A stretch of DNA of 64,000 nucleotides from Siphonodentalium dalli (lineage: Eukaryota > Mollusca > Scaphopoda > Gadilida > Siphonodentaliidae): the NCBI GenBank assembly GCA_032622095.1, contig CP136064.1, forward strand, positions 109,480,004 through 109,544,003, read 5' to 3'. Below, piece after piece: positions 1 through 11,118 of the stretch. Position numbers and translations under genes: made by a program. Numbering within the stretch: the stretch's first letter is position 1; the number at the start of each line of letters is the position of its first letter. The notes under the pieces are model-generated. The model was not told the origin of the DNA. It did no database searches and saw only the letters and a list, made by a program, of their open reading frames with translations.

Positions 1-224
1 ACTCTTGAAAAACTATCAACTTTCTATTTCAAAGCCGACCATGCATGGGCCTAATTTTTTCCCGAGAGTCAAACTGTTCCCCCAGGGCCAGGTAAATATT
101 TACACCCCCCAAGAAAAGCACTATTTCACCAGCCCCTCAATGTGCTAACTTGCCGTTTGATGATTAGCTGCCGAAGAAAAAATCTAACACTCAATATATG
201 CGTGCTCCTCTGGGGGTTTTGTGC
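1..224. other. unassigned non-coding sequence
   Basis: No open frame, repeat boundary or RNA gene is recognised. Sequence is AT-rich with a few C runs. Confidence 0.4.
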
Positions 225-565
225 ATTAAAGACCCATTTAATTTTCGATTATTTTTGTATAGTGCTTTGATATATAGATGGTTTTAATAACAATCTATGA
301 CATAAACCACTATTCGTCAACATTTGGAACGTCTGTGTCTCAGAAGATACCCATATATAGATTTATAGAAAATACCTCAAATCATAGAAACATTTCCCCC
401 GTCTCGCTCCTAGAATGCAACATAATTCAAACTAAGATATAGAGTTATTCTCCTTCTATTAAAAATAATAGACTTTGCAGAAACTAAAGCACAGAAAACA
501 CGTCGGTACACCTCAACAAAAACAACATGTTCGCAGTTTATTACACCGGATAATCGCAGTTTTCC
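225..565 (+). mobile_element. Fam2 TTAA-type MITE, 3' truncated copy
   Basis: It begins TTAAAGACCCATTTAATTTT, a diverged Fam2 end, and carries Fam2 interior motifs: CAACAAAAACAACATGTTC near 515-533 and ATAGAGTTATTC near 440. The interior also matches the copy at 22632-23106 in reverse (the AACGTCTGTGTCTCAGAAG segment near 330). The right terminal repeat is missing. No coding capacity. Confidence 0.7.
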
Positions 566-728
566 GAACACATGGCCGAAGTCGGGAAGATCGATTTGCA
601 AGAATTAAAATGTGTATGCTATATATACGCTGAAGGGGACACTCATGATAACATACTTTCAGAATGTGGCGGAGCTTTATGCTAAAAGTTGGAATGGGCA
701 CTTGCTATTCCAAAAGTGTCGTCTGCTT

Positions 729-827
729 CACAGGTCCCTGGCACAATAGATCCCCAGCACTCCAAAGACATATATATATATATATATGTCTTTGTGTGCT
801 GGGGGTCTATTGTGTCAGGGACCTGTG
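729..827. mobile_element. 99-bp palindromic hAT-like MITE with 8-bp target duplication
   Basis: Nearly the whole element is an inverted repeat. The left arm starts CACAGGTCCCTGGCACAAT, the right arm is its complement with few mismatches, and (TA)n lies at the centre. It is flanked on both sides by GTCTGCTT (721-728 and 828-835), an exact 8-bp direct repeat. Eight-bp duplications are characteristic of hAT (and P) transposons, so a non-autonomous hAT-like origin is inferred. No protein is encoded. Confidence 0.8.
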
Positions 828-835
828 GTCTGCTT

Positions 836-1479
836 GTAATTTTGCGTTCTTATTTTCACTATAACTGGTACAGTTTATTTGTTTACCATAACCATATATA
901 GTGCTAATTTAAATAAGTTTTCGGTTGAATAAGATATCGGGCGATCGATGAATGAGCTTTATTATGCCCATTATATATATGGATAATTCTGTCCTAACCT
1001 TGGACCATGGACTACTAATGATATGACTATTTAGAATATTTACAAGCAAATAATGGAAGTGACTTCTGTGATGTTTGCAATGCATTTTCCGTGTATATAT
1101 TGTCCAAACTGATCCAACATCAAACGTCAATTTGATGACGCGGAATGCAATACTGTGTACCGGTACACTTCCCAACTGTTTACCGAAGGCTCGATATGTA
1201 CCAGTCCGTGTACCCGTTCCTTATGTATACACCGTAATGCACTACCATGCATGGGATATCTGATCTCCTTGTGTCATCCGCGCTAATATTGTTAGTTAAA
1301 AAAAAACTATAGGACGAAATTATTCAGAAAGGTTTATTTTCAATATTGATCCAGAAAGTTGTCCATCTATTGACATTAAACCGTAAAAGTATTTTTTTTA
1401 AACAACCTGATGGGGCCATTGCGGACCACTATTATCGGCTGATGTCCACCTTTAATAGGTTCTCCACCCTTATGAGATG
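836..1479. other. unassigned non-coding sequence
   Basis: Short open frames of 60-90 codons occur on both strands, but none has recognisable composition, motif or splice context. No repeat match was noticed. Confidence 0.35.
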
Positions 1480-2302
1480 GTCAAAGTGCCATGTAGCCAT
1501 GGAGAAATGTAGCATCGCCGAAAATCTCAAGCAAATCAACCGTACCACTCCATAGAAAACATCGTCTGAACTACGCTCAATTGTAAATATTTACTTCTCG
1601 ATTCGGGACGCAACTATATATCTGCATTAAACGAACTAAACTGGTTTCACGTTCGAGAATCACTGCATTTAAAGGTACTCAATCTGATCAGACGCTCCTA
1701 AATTACTATTTCTTTGGCTTCGGGGGTAAAAAAAATATTTGATTCGAGTCGAGGAACCCACCCATCAAAGCTCAGAGTGATCAGATATCGATTTTTGAAG
1801 TTTGTTATTTCTCGAGATGTGTAATAATATGTGGCCCAGAAACACGTGTCAAACGGAGGGTCTCGGACAAAATTGCGGATGAAGATGGATAACTCTAAAA
1901 TCAAGTGGTAATACGGTCAAATTTCGTGATACTTTAGTGATAATACGTCCATATTTTGTTGAACAAAATATTGATAAATAACAAGTTTTGGGAAATTTGA
2001 TACCACAGTTGACAGTGATTAGCATTATTTTGTTGCAATAAATCGATTCTGATTACTAAAGCGTATTTTGAAGAAATGTTATTGTTGTAGATTGGTGGTA
2101 TGGAGACCGTCTGATCGGATTGAGTACCTTTAATTAATATATAAGAATGACGTTATGTGTTGTAAATTTGGATATAATATTTGTAAAAATATAACTATAT
2201 ACATTGAGCAAGATTATTCTCCATTTAACTATATACATTGAGCAAGATTATTCTCCATTTCTATTTGATCACCCTACAGGAGTGTTTCACATCACTTTAA
2301 AC
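1480..2302 (+). repeat. Fam6 dispersed repeat, copy a (split by Fam1)
   Basis: Shares segments with 25905-26245 and 63395-63734: GTACCACTCCATAGA-type sequence, TAATTGTAAATATTTA, TTCTCCATTTCTATTTGATC, and the end GTGTTTCACATCACTTTAA. Positions 1669-2133 are a later Fam1 insertion. A 31-bp stretch near 2200-2260 is tandemly duplicated. Function unknown; the three copies define a family of about 340 bp. Confidence 0.75.
1669..2133 (+). mobile_element. Fam1 TTAA-type MITE, subfamily A, complete
   Basis: A 465-bp element bounded by TTAA. Its ends AGGTACTCAATCTGATCAGA and (reverse) AGGTACTCAATCCGATCAGA form terminal inverted repeats of about 25 bp. It sits inside Fam6. The uninterrupted Fam6 copies read CATTTAATT(A/C)ATATATAA here, so insertion duplicated TTAA. 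TTAA duplication fits piggyBac or Kolobok transposons. There is no coding capacity; minus-strand open frames here are chance. Confidence 0.88.
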
Positions 2303-2623
2303 ATGCAGGTATCCCAGGCTGCATGGTAGCGTACAACACTGCAAAGATCGGGTGGTGTTCCGTTCACTGCGTTCTGCGAGGGTGGACCCTTTAGCAATGA
2401 ACAATGGGAATTTCAAGTGGAGATTGTTTCCAATAGAAATCATATGCTATTTGGAACGTTATTAATTTAGAATGGTTGTCGAAAACCAGTTATTTCACTT
2501 TCAAGCTATAGCGTCAAAAGCGATCGTAAATGTCGGCGTTCATGTTTTCCGTTTTCAAGAATCATCAAACAGCCATTGTCCACACACACAATTCAATCAT
2601 CTAAACTTGACTAAATTGCTCTT

Positions 2624-2721
2624 TTATTTGATCGCAACCACTTGCCCAGCCCCTGGTTTCCGCGACGGAGAACTCTCCTCTTCTGGTCTGTCATCATTAT
2701 CGATGACGTAGCGGTCCTTGA
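2624..2721 (-). CDS. candidate terminal exon, unrecognised protein
   Basis: On the minus strand a possible acceptor (ATCTCCAG) precedes 98 nt that encode a 31-residue C-terminus ending at a TAA. The peptide starts KDRYVIDNDDRPEEESS and finishes GAGQVVAIK: an acidic/serine stretch then a basic tail, as in cytoplasmic tails. An AATAAA overlaps the stop codon. The acceptor lacks a strong pyrimidine tract, and an overlapping 72-codon frame on the same strand competes. No upstream exon was found. Product unknown; I give this about one chance in four. Confidence 0.25.
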
Positions 2722-3004
2722 CTGGAGATTATCGAATCCCGATGTCCGGCCGAGATGATTTCGTCGATTGAACAAACTGGACTTGAGACAATAACGCCGC
2801 ACACAAGTATTTATCTTATCGCCCCGCAATTAGTTCAATACTTCGACGCCAACTTCAGAGTACATGTTTTGAATGAAAACTGTTTGATTTAATAACCGGC
2901 GAGGGTGAGATCCTGCAGGGGGGTTGACTTTTAGATAATATATTCTACAGCTGTCCGCGATGTACACGCCACCACGTGCGCGTAATCATAAATTGGAAGT
3001 TTCA

Positions 3005-3462
3005 TTAAAGATGCATAATCCGAATGAACGCTCCCAACTTACTATTTCTTTGGCTTCGGGTGTAAAATATATTTTGATTCGAGTCGAGGAACCCACCCAT
3101 CAAAGCTCAGAGTGATCATATATCTATTTTTGAAATTAGTTTTTTCCCCGAAATATGTCATTTTTGGGCGGCCTGGCAAATATTCGTCAAGTCGAGGGTC
3201 TCGGACCAAATTGCGGATGAAGATGGATAACTCTAAAACCAAGTGGCTTTGGGTGTTAGATATTTGACAATCCGGCCAAATTTCGTTGAACAAAATGTTG
3301 ATAAATAACACACTTTGGGCTGTACTATAGTTGACTGGTTAGCATTAATTTTGGGCAATTAATCGATTCTGATAACTGAAGCGGCATTTAAAAAAATGTT
3401 GTTGTTGTTGTCGTTGTTGTTGGAATCTGATTACATGGGGACCATCGAATCGGATTGAGTAC
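3005..3462 (+). mobile_element. Fam1 MITE, subfamily B, right end eroded
   Basis: It begins TTAAAGATGCATAATCCG, the subfamily B left end, and ends with GGGACCATCGAATCGGATTG, losing the final CCTTTAA. The interior is collinear with the copy at 25089-25565, including a (GTT)n tract near 3400-3420. Non-coding. Confidence 0.85.
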
Positions 3463-3474
3463 GAGGAGATCATT

Positions 3475-3650
3475 TCCATTATTATTACCATGTTACTTGC
3501 ATCGTCCATAGAGCACATTTCATGGTGTATTTTGCACTAATCCATGGCTGAAATTCATTCATTTGTTGCATATATTATGTTGAGTATAAAAGTGTATGGT
3601 CACATCAATGACCAGATTCAGTGTGCAGTACCCTTTAAAGTATTCTGCCC
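3475..3650 (+). repeat. Fam7 dispersed repeat
   Basis: Matches 19755-19930: TCCATAGAGCACAT / TTCATAGAACACTT, TAATCCATGGCT, and AAATTCATTCATTTGTTGCA followed by TATTCTGTTGAG-type sequence, ending CAGTACCCNTTTAA. Origin unknown; non-coding. Confidence 0.6.
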
Positions 3651-3734
3651 AGGTGTTCTGCCAGTAAGTAAATTGCATAATTGAAGCAGACGTTCTCTTC
3701 ACCCCACCAGATATATTCTAACGATATCACTCGC

Positions 3735-4410
3735 AATGGCTGCGGTCACACGTACCACAGTAGCGATGGCACAGTAGGTGTGACAATTTATTATGGTGGA
3801 GTTTGGTGACAATTGGTTGTCATAATTAATATGCCATAGCAAACCATGTCGCCCTCTGCAAATTCGCACAATGAGTCTACCAAGCTCTACCAGCGACGGT
3901 CGATCTCTCAATGATGTATCTACCTGAATGTCTTGTCGATGTTGATCTTTACTCAACACGTAGTGTTATATTTTGCATGCTAACACACAAGTCCACTTGA
4001 TAACTTAATGAATAACCCATCTCAACAGCCATGATTGTTCTTACTAATGAAATTAATATAAGTAGATAAACATGCATGCATTGAGATCATATAAAAAACG
4101 TACCACAATAATGATATGTGATTCAATGAGGAATTGCCACCAGGCCACGGTCAAACACAATTCTGGACGATCTATGTGCAATTATATATATCGTCGTGAA
4201 TACAAATTAGCAAAACGTAATGAGTAGAGATCAACCTTGGTGAAAAGCAATGGTTAATTGGTCCAGCCGACTCATTGTGCGGAAAATCAGCGGGCGACAT
4301 GGATAGCTATGGCACAGAATTATGACGGACCAATTGTCACCAAACTCCACCATAATAAATTGTCACACCTACTATGCCATCGCTACTGTGGTACGTGTGT
4401 CCGCAGCCAT
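3735..4410 (+). mobile_element. Fam5 MITE with about 170-bp terminal inverted repeats
   Basis: The left arm runs AATGGCTGCGGTCACACG, then ACCACAGTAGCGATGGCA, then a TGTGACAATTTATTATGG segment. The right arm, ending GTGTGTCCGCAGCCAT, is its complement. The middle contains CAACACGTAGTGTTATATTT and matches 33382-35210. Large inverted repeats without coding sequence mark a non-autonomous DNA element; the superfamily is undetermined. Confidence 0.8.
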
Positions 4411-5356
4411 TCTCTCAAATAGTGCAATGAAACCTGGACTATTTTCTCTGAAACCATTAGCCACATTTGTCTTTATACGTACTCGGGGTCTTTGTGTTAC
4501 TGGGATTCTGATGTGAAAAACGGCATTGGATGGTAAAAGGGGACAGTTATATGGGTCTTCGCAATTTTTCATTGAACAAATTCACCGAAAAGTCAGAACA
4601 GAATCTCCAAAGAAACTATATAACGTGCCTATTAATCTCGCATAGCATTTATTTTTCTGTCAAAACAAACTAATGGCATTAGCCATCTCTGAACATGGAA
4701 TGCGGAAAACCAGGTCAAGCTCCTTGTCCGGGACGATAAACGCATTAAATTGACTGCCATAATATGCAAATTATTATCATTATTATTTTTATTACAGTGC
4801 CTATATATTATGAGTTAGACGGTATGATTTGTATATAACATCCCGATAAAACAAGCATGGATAAAGACCTCGGCAATAATGAACCATAGTCAATAATTAC
4901 TTTGGCATTCCTCCTTTGTGCATGGCAGTGTCGCATTTTACCGACTTGTTGACCCAATACAACCCACTACATTTATAATTTCAATATATACATGATATAT
5001 TATTACTAATCTAAATACCATAGAAGCCAAAATTTGCTAGTACATGTTATCAAGACGGACGGAAGAGTGAGAAAATTGGAGTGTTCCTTGAGATTTAGTT
5101 GGAATGAAAGAAAGAGTGAAAGAATTTAACAAATATTGTTATAACTATGTTATTGAATATTTATTTGACAAATAAAAAGTATATAAAAAAAAAAACAATT
5201 ATGTTATACATGTATATAAGGGGCTGTCATTGTACGTAGTTTTAAACAAAAAGTCAATTCATTTCTTTGTGAAATGTTCAAGTCCATATGGATGCATTAG
5301 AGTGAACCACAACATACTGTGAAACATGTCTGTGAATGGCTTTGAAGGACAAACCT
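4411..5356. other. unassigned AT-rich sequence
   Basis: Contains short A/T runs and TATA-like tracts (for example near 4790-4830 and 5160-5215). No gene, splice-bounded exon or repeat match is visible. Confidence 0.35.
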
Positions 5357-5817
5357 TTAAGATGCATTATCCGAATAACGCTCCTAAATTACTATTTCTT
5401 TGGCTTCGGGGGTAAACATATCTGATTCGAGTCGAGGAACCCACCCAAGCTCAGGGTGATCAGATATCGATTTTGAAGTTTGCTATTTCTAGAGATGTGC
5501 AAGTATTTGTGGCCCAGAAAAACGTCGTAAAACCGACGTTCTCGGACAAAATTGCGGATGAAGATGGAAAATTATACAATCACGTGGTAATATGGCCAAA
5601 TTTCCTGATACTCGATTGATAATACGGCCATATTTCGTTGAACAAAACGTTGATAAATAAGACGTTTTGGTAAATTTGATACCATAGTTGACAGTGGTTA
5701 GCATTATTTTGTTGCAATTAATCTATTCTGATAACTAAAGCGTATTTTGAAGAAATGTTGTTGTTGTTGTATCTTGATGATATGGGGACCGTCTGATCGG
5801 ATTGAGTATACCTTTAA
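5357..5817 (+). mobile_element. Fam1 MITE, hybrid A/B copy, complete
   Basis: The left end is TTAAGATGCATTATCCG (B type); the right end is CCGTCTGATCGGATTGAG..CCTTTAA (A type). The interior includes the shared AATTGCGGATGAAGATGG and TCTGATAACTAAAGCGTATT. Mixed termini show recombination or stepwise change between subfamilies. Confidence 0.85.
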
Positions 5818-6005
5818 AATATCTTAGTCTCTATACAATCTTGGCACGAAAATGTTGATCATATGATGTCATTCCACCATCACAGTCTGCAATGCTGAAT
5901 ATATCACGATAGTGACTCTTAGTGAGTAGCATATATGTGCCTTGGTGAGCATAGTATACATGGGTGGCAAGTATTAATTGTTGGTTTATCATAGCACCGC
6001 AGGCT

Positions 6006-8039
6006 ATAGAAGTGGGCGGTGAATACCCATGGGATATCTTCAACACCACCCTCCACGAAACGACTAAAGAGTATGTTCCAAAATCTCAAACATATACAAA
6101 TAAAAAACGGAAACATTTGTGGGTAAATAAGGATGTATTGTCCCATGTTAGAGAGAAAAGAGCAGCTTATAAGAGGTATCGTCGATCACACGAATCGGCC
6201 GACTACCTGAAATACAAACGGTGTCGAGAAGAAGCAAATCTCGCGGTAAAAAAGGCGAAGATAACATTTGAGTGGAAAATTACCGATGAATGTAAGACAA
6301 ATCCAAAGTCTTTATGGAATTATGTCCAAAGCAAAACTGTTGCCAAAACTGGTGTTGGAGATTTGAAGAAAGAGGAAAATTGGGCGCTCATCACAGACAA
6401 TTGCGAAAAAGCGGATATCTTGAATACTTTCTTCTCATCTGTTTTCACGAAGGAAAGCCTTAACAATATACCGGATACTCCTGAACATTCTGACGGCAAA
6501 TTTCTTTCCGACATTCAAGTTACACCAGAAGCCGTTGAAAATAAATTACTAAATCTGAACCCTTTCAAGAGCTGTGGACCAGACGGAATACACTTCAAAT
6601 TATTGAAAGAGTCGGCGCGCGAATCAGCCAACCTCTTACACTTCTATTCAACAGATCACTCTCAGAGGGAAAGATTCCTGCAGCTTGGAAGACAGCTACA
6701 GTAACCAGTATTTTCAAAAAAGGTTCGAAATCCAATCCCAGTAACTATCGGCCCGTTAGTTTAACGTGCGTTTTGTGTAAAATGATGGAATCTTTTATTA
6801 CCGATGCTGTTATGTCACATACGGAACAACATAATCTATTAACATCTTGTCAACACGGCTTCAGAAGAGGCAGATCATGTACAACACAACTTCTAGAATA
6901 TCTTTCATATTTTGTGACATCCTTGGATAATAACGAACCAGTGGACGTGGTGTACTTAGATTTCAGGAAAGCTTTTGACTCTGTTCCACACGTCAGACTC
7001 CTAAATAAAATACACTCCTATGGAATAACAGGAAACGTTCTGAATTGGATCAGTGATTTCTTGAACAACAGACAACAACGGGTTCGTGTAAATTCACCAT
7101 ACTCAGAATGGACCTCAGTTACTAGCGGAGTACCACAAGGAAATATTCTCGGACCTACCCTGTTTATCATGTATATCAATGACCTACCCGATTGTGTTCA
7201 CGGAATCTGCAAAATATTCGCCGATGATACCAAATTGATGGGGAATCCATAAAAGGAAAACATACAACGGGACATCAGTGCCGTATGTCAGTGGTCGTTA
7301 GATTGGCAGTTGCGATTTAATTGTGAGAAAATACACGTCGTACACTTCGGACATAATAATCCTCGTAAACCATATATTATCGACGACGTGGCCAGTAATC
7401 CGCCGATATTAGTTAGCACATGTGAAAAGGACCTTGGAGTATACATTGATGAAAAACTCAAGTTTGACGTACACATAAATACTATATGTACCAAAGCATA
7501 CAGAACTCTCGGAATAATTAAAAGAACGTTCACAAATTTGGATAAAGACATGTTTAGAAAACTCTATATCAGCATGGTGAGGCCTGTTATTGAATATAGT
7601 AACATTACATGGAATCCACATTCTTAAGAACCAGTGTAAATCTGTCGAAAGCGTACATAGCGCAGAGCCACAAAATATGTTCCACAACTCAGGAAAATGT
7701 CATACACCGACAGACTCATCCACCTCAGTTTGATGTCAATGAAATATAGGCGATACCGTGGATATATGATTAAGACATACAAGATTATGAACAATTTCTA
7801 CAATATTATTCCAGAGCAGTTTGTTCAAAGAGCAATATACTCAGCAACCAGAGAGAACAACCAAAAACTTCAGATGCCTGGACCGAAAAAAGACATTCAC
7901 AAATTCTTTTTTACTAACAGAATTGTTGCAGAATGGAACTAATTACCTGATATGGTAGTGGGAGCGCAAACCTTGACAGAATTCAAAACATTACTCGACG
8001 CATACCGATACGATTTAAAATACCTTTACGATGATTGAA
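6006..8039 (+). pseudogene. decayed CR1/Jockey-type LINE reverse transcriptase ORF
   Basis: Reverse transcriptase (ORF2) of a non-LTR retrotransposon, which would copy its RNA at a nicked target. Visible in order: endonuclease-RT linker (YPWDIFNTTL, then KKRKHLWVNKDV), FKSCGPDGIHFKLLKES, SNYRPVSLTCV, VVYLDFRKAFDSVPH (RT motif A), TSGVPQGNILGP (motif B), FADDT at 7217-7231 (catalytic Asp pair), and a C-terminal FKTLLDAYRYDLKYLYDD ending at a TGA at 8037-8039. The endonuclease domain is absent (5' truncation). Lesions: frameshift near 6640-6650, in-frame TAA at 7250-7252, frameshifts near 7625 and 7665, in-frame TAA at 7940-7942. Clade assignment is by eye. It is not functional. Confidence 0.93.
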
Positions 8040-8161
8040 CTATTGTGGCGTTATAATTTCAAATTGTTTTATATTGTGTAAATTATTGACGTAACTCAGA
8101 GGAACTATGAGGCGAATGACTTGTTTAAAAATAAAGATGCTGATGATGATGATGATGATGA
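8040..8161 (+). repeat. LINE 3' UTR ending in (GAT)n
   Basis: Follows the LINE stop codon and ends with AATAAAGATGC followed by TGATGATGATGATGATGA. Short microsatellites at the 3' end, in place of poly(A), are typical of CR1-group elements. This marks the 3' boundary of the insertion. Confidence 0.7.
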
Positions 8162-8426
8162 CATCATGGGAGTCATTTTGGATGGAACTTACGTCCATGA
8201 AGCTAATTGCTGCCAAATAAAATAAACAAGTCAGTAGCCAGGATCAGCCATGCGTACGTGCAACTTGTAACGTACGTAGCTTTTATATTGCTATGGATAT
8301 TCACTTGTTGGGAAAAGTCATTTGATTTCACGGCGTCAAACCTACACGTTTATAGCTATTGGCCAACGTCCAGTTAAACATGTAGATAATAGTCGGATAT
8401 AGAGAGACCGAAACAGCTCTATTGTT

Positions 8427-9443
8427 TTAAAGGCCCACTTAATTTTCGAATGCCCAGATAACATTATTCCATATTATATACCACTATAGCAGGTGACCCG
8501 ACTTCGTCCGGGCTTTGACCGTGAATTGACAATTTTGAAGGTCAAGGTAAGGTCGGAGTCACTATTTGACCCGTCCAAAACACTCCCCGGACAAAATCAC
8601 CCGTAGGTATCAAATTTCGTCGAAATCCATCCAGCAGTTTCCCGACCATAGCTAACAGACAAAAAAACCGACAGAAGTCCCAAAATATATATTATATCAT
8701 TTGTGGGTACCCGTTTCAAGGTGAAGGTCACCTCGGGCGGAAAAACTGACCCGATGAAAATCTCCCCCATTCCCAGGAAACCCTAAGTACGAACACAGAC
8801 AACACGCTCATGTCTGGACACATACACGCTCTTTATCAACGACACTGCGGATACGAACTCTCTTTAATTTTCACGCAATTAACCCATGAATTTCCATTGC
8901 GGTGGCGGGGGATTGGAGAATGAGTGCCGTGACGTCTCCCAGAAGCGGTGCGATGACACTCCATCTGGGATTTTACCCTTAGATAGGAAGTTTGGGCTCA
9001 ATCCGTCCGGCAGTTTTCCCGGCCATAGCTAACAGACAAACAGACAAACAGAAGTCCCAAAATATATAGTAGATTTGGAAGAGGAACCAAAAAAAATATA
9101 TTTTCCACCAGAATACGAAGAAGCTGTGGCCTAGGACTGTCCTATACGTGATATAGATTCATTTCAAGACTCCCCCTTGTTAACCCAGAATGCATCAGAA
9201 TTCAAATTAAGAGATAGAGTTATTCCCCTTCCATTGAGTATAATAAACTTTATAGTACAGTCCGGATCAAAATTAAATACAGGACACACCTTGGTACCTC
9301 GACAAAAACAACATGTTCCCAGTTTATTCGACCGGATCAGTTAATAATACAATGTTTTGGAGCTTCCTCTTTCAAATGGTATATAACATGGAATATGTTG
9401 TATATAATGTGATCTGGTGATTCGAATATTAAGTGTGCCTTTA
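8427..9443 (+). mobile_element. Fam2 TTAA-type MITE, complete but interrupted
   Basis: Bounded by TTAA at both ends. The left end AGGCCCACTTAATTTTCGAA and right end TTCGAATATTAAGTGTGCCT are inverted; related sequence extends about 90 bp inward. Positions 8484-9073 are a Helitron-like insertion; without it the element is about 430 bp, close to the 444 bp of the copy at 60977-61420. Non-coding. Confidence 0.85.
8484..9073 (-). mobile_element. non-autonomous Helitron-like element (590 bp)
   Basis: Read on the minus strand it starts TCTACTATATATTTTGGGAC, has a GTCT/GTTTGTCT-rich zone, and ends in a GC hairpin (GCCCGGACGAAGTCGGG) a few bases before a CTATAG terminus. It lies between A and T of ACCA/TTGG; the copy at 60977-61420 has ACCATTGG with no insert (read in reverse). 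The absence of a target duplication, the A/T site, the TC start and the 3' hairpin are Helitron features; the GTCY zone recalls Helentron-derived HINE/DINE elements. An internal second copy of the 5' end at about 8632-8697 suggests two fused units. Confidence 0.72.
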
Positions 9444-9655
9444 ATCTGCAAGCACAGTGTTGGTCGGTCATTCGATAAGCAAAATATTTGGTTATTCCTA
9501 TTCGCTACACATTTCGTAAAGCTAGACTTTCGACACAAAACTTCTGAACGGTTTGACCGTTTACGTGTAGGCGTCATGGTCACGCGAGCCAGGTGACTTT
9601 CGTTAGCAATGACAACACACGTTACACGTTACAAGTACGTGGGTCTTATCCTGTC

Positions 9656-10063
9656 TAATTGTGTGTCCAGTACATGATCTAATCGTGTGGCTATTACTTC
9701 GAAAAATAATTTTGTGTTATGTCCTGCAAGTAAATATGTTTGCGGTAAGTGACATAAAATGGCCGCTATTTTTAAATGTTATATTATGTTTACAATAGAT
9801 TGCTAGCCACCCTCAAATTGTGTTCTAGCCTTCACTTTCACTTTGAAAATAATGTAACCGCTCATATTTGAGTGTTACATCATAACACTCGGTTCAGGGT
9901 AATTTTAGAAATATAAAGTGCCAGTGCTTTCTGGCACCATTCATGTGGTAGGTATATCGTGACAAGGTTGGATATGAATTTGTAATTTTAGAAGGTGTCC
10001 TAGACTTTTGAAAAATTAAGTGCAAGCGACACGTAGACATCAGTAGCGTTTTCTGCGATACTG
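9656..10063. other. unassigned sequence
   Basis: Nothing recognisable. A GTAAGT at about 9745 follows an ATG-containing triplet run, but there is no credible exon. Confidence 0.35.
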
Positions 10064-10489
10064 GATACTCAATCCGGTCAGACATGTCCCCATGCCATCA
10101 AGATACAACAAAAACAACATTTCTTCAAAATACGCTTTAGTAACCGCTGTCAACTATGGTATCAAATTTCCCAAAACTTGTTATATATCAACATTTTGTT
10201 CAACAAAATATGGCCGTATTATCACCAAAGTATCATGAAATTTGACCTATTACCACTTGATTTTAGAGTTATCCATCTTCTTCTGCAATTTTGATCGAGA
10301 CTCTCCGTTTGACCACGTGTTTCTGGGCCACATATTATTACACATCTCGAGATATAATAAACTTCAAAAATCGTTATCTGATCACTCTGAGCTTTGATGG
10401 TGGGTTCCTCGACTCGAATCAGATGTTTTTACCCATGAAGCCAAAGAAATAGTAATTTAGGAGCGTCTGATCAGATTGAGTACCTTTAA
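10064..10489 (-). mobile_element. Fam1 MITE, subfamily A, reverse orientation
   Basis: Reads in reverse relative to 1669-2133. The left end GGATACTCAATCCGGTCAG is mutated; the right end CTCCTAAATT..(reverse) and TACCTTTAA are conserved. The interior is collinear. Non-coding. Confidence 0.85.
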
Positions 10490-10905
10490 TGGGACCTAAA
10501 TCATTTTGGCCGTGGTTACCATCATGCTCATTTCATACTTTATTTCACATGTCCCTGGGCATTATTAATTTGCCAACACATTGTCAGTGTAAATGTGAGC
10601 TTTCGCATGTGTCATTGACATCCACTTGCATATAACATGTCACACAATAAGTTTTCCCTAATATTTCGGGGATTTATTCAAATATGTATATGGCCTCCAG
10701 TGTTATGAAATTTGGCACAGTTATTCTGCGTATGCAAACGAATCCACCCCGTTAATGATGGCCATGTGATTATGGTGTGGATCGTGGTGTTGGATCAGTT
10801 TAAGTTTGAAAGTGATGTGGGAACTCACGAAGAACATTTGTAAATGCAACAGCAGTGTTAAAGTTTCAACTATGATTTCTGAATTATCATTCACACTTTC
10901 CTGGC
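10490..10905. other. unassigned sequence
   Basis: No feature recognised between Fam1 and the double-hairpin element. Confidence 0.35.
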
Positions 10906-11118
10906 GGGAGCTGTGCTGGTGCCCCATTAAAGATCGTGTGCAAGTGCATTATCTTATATATGCGAGTCTCCCACGTGCACGGGGAGCTTCAGATGAATAT
11001 AAGAGAATGCACTGGCTTACAATGTCAAGGTAAATATTGTTATGCAAATGTACTCTTTTATATATGCGAGGCTCCCTATGGGAGACTCGCATATATAAGA
11101 GAATGCATTGGCACAGGG
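10906..11118 (+). mobile_element. double-hairpin element, copy 1
   Basis: Starts GGGAGCTGTGCTGGTGC, then two hairpins about 70-85 bp long in tandem. The first (10938-11022) is degenerate; the second (about 11043-11113) has GAGGCTCCC/GGGAGACTC around its loop and ends ATGCATTGGCACAGGG. The spacer is AATGTCAAGGTAAATATTG. The same arrangement recurs at 51308, 56257 and 61572. Confidence 0.82.

Larger units (their letters stand above)
8228..9655. mobile_element. Fam9 inverted-repeat element, copy A (host of nested insertions)
   Basis: The left end GTAGCCAGGATCAGCC then TACGTGCAACTTGTAACG, and the right end ACAAGTACGTGGG..ATCCTGTC, are diverged inverted copies. Both flanks align with 20104-21367: ACACGTTTATAGCTAT on the left, and TTACGTGTAGGCG plus TAGCAATGACAAC on the right. 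Fam2 occupies 8427-9443 inside it. The ends are too diverged for a precise boundary or target duplication. Confidence 0.6.

Noticed and set aside
1698-1904. 68-codon minus-strand frame, and related frames at 3042-3311, 25109-25291, 35498-35869, 36338-36520 and 56773-56997
   Set aside because: All are the same non-coding stretch of Fam1; frames differ in length and start, with no protein conservation.
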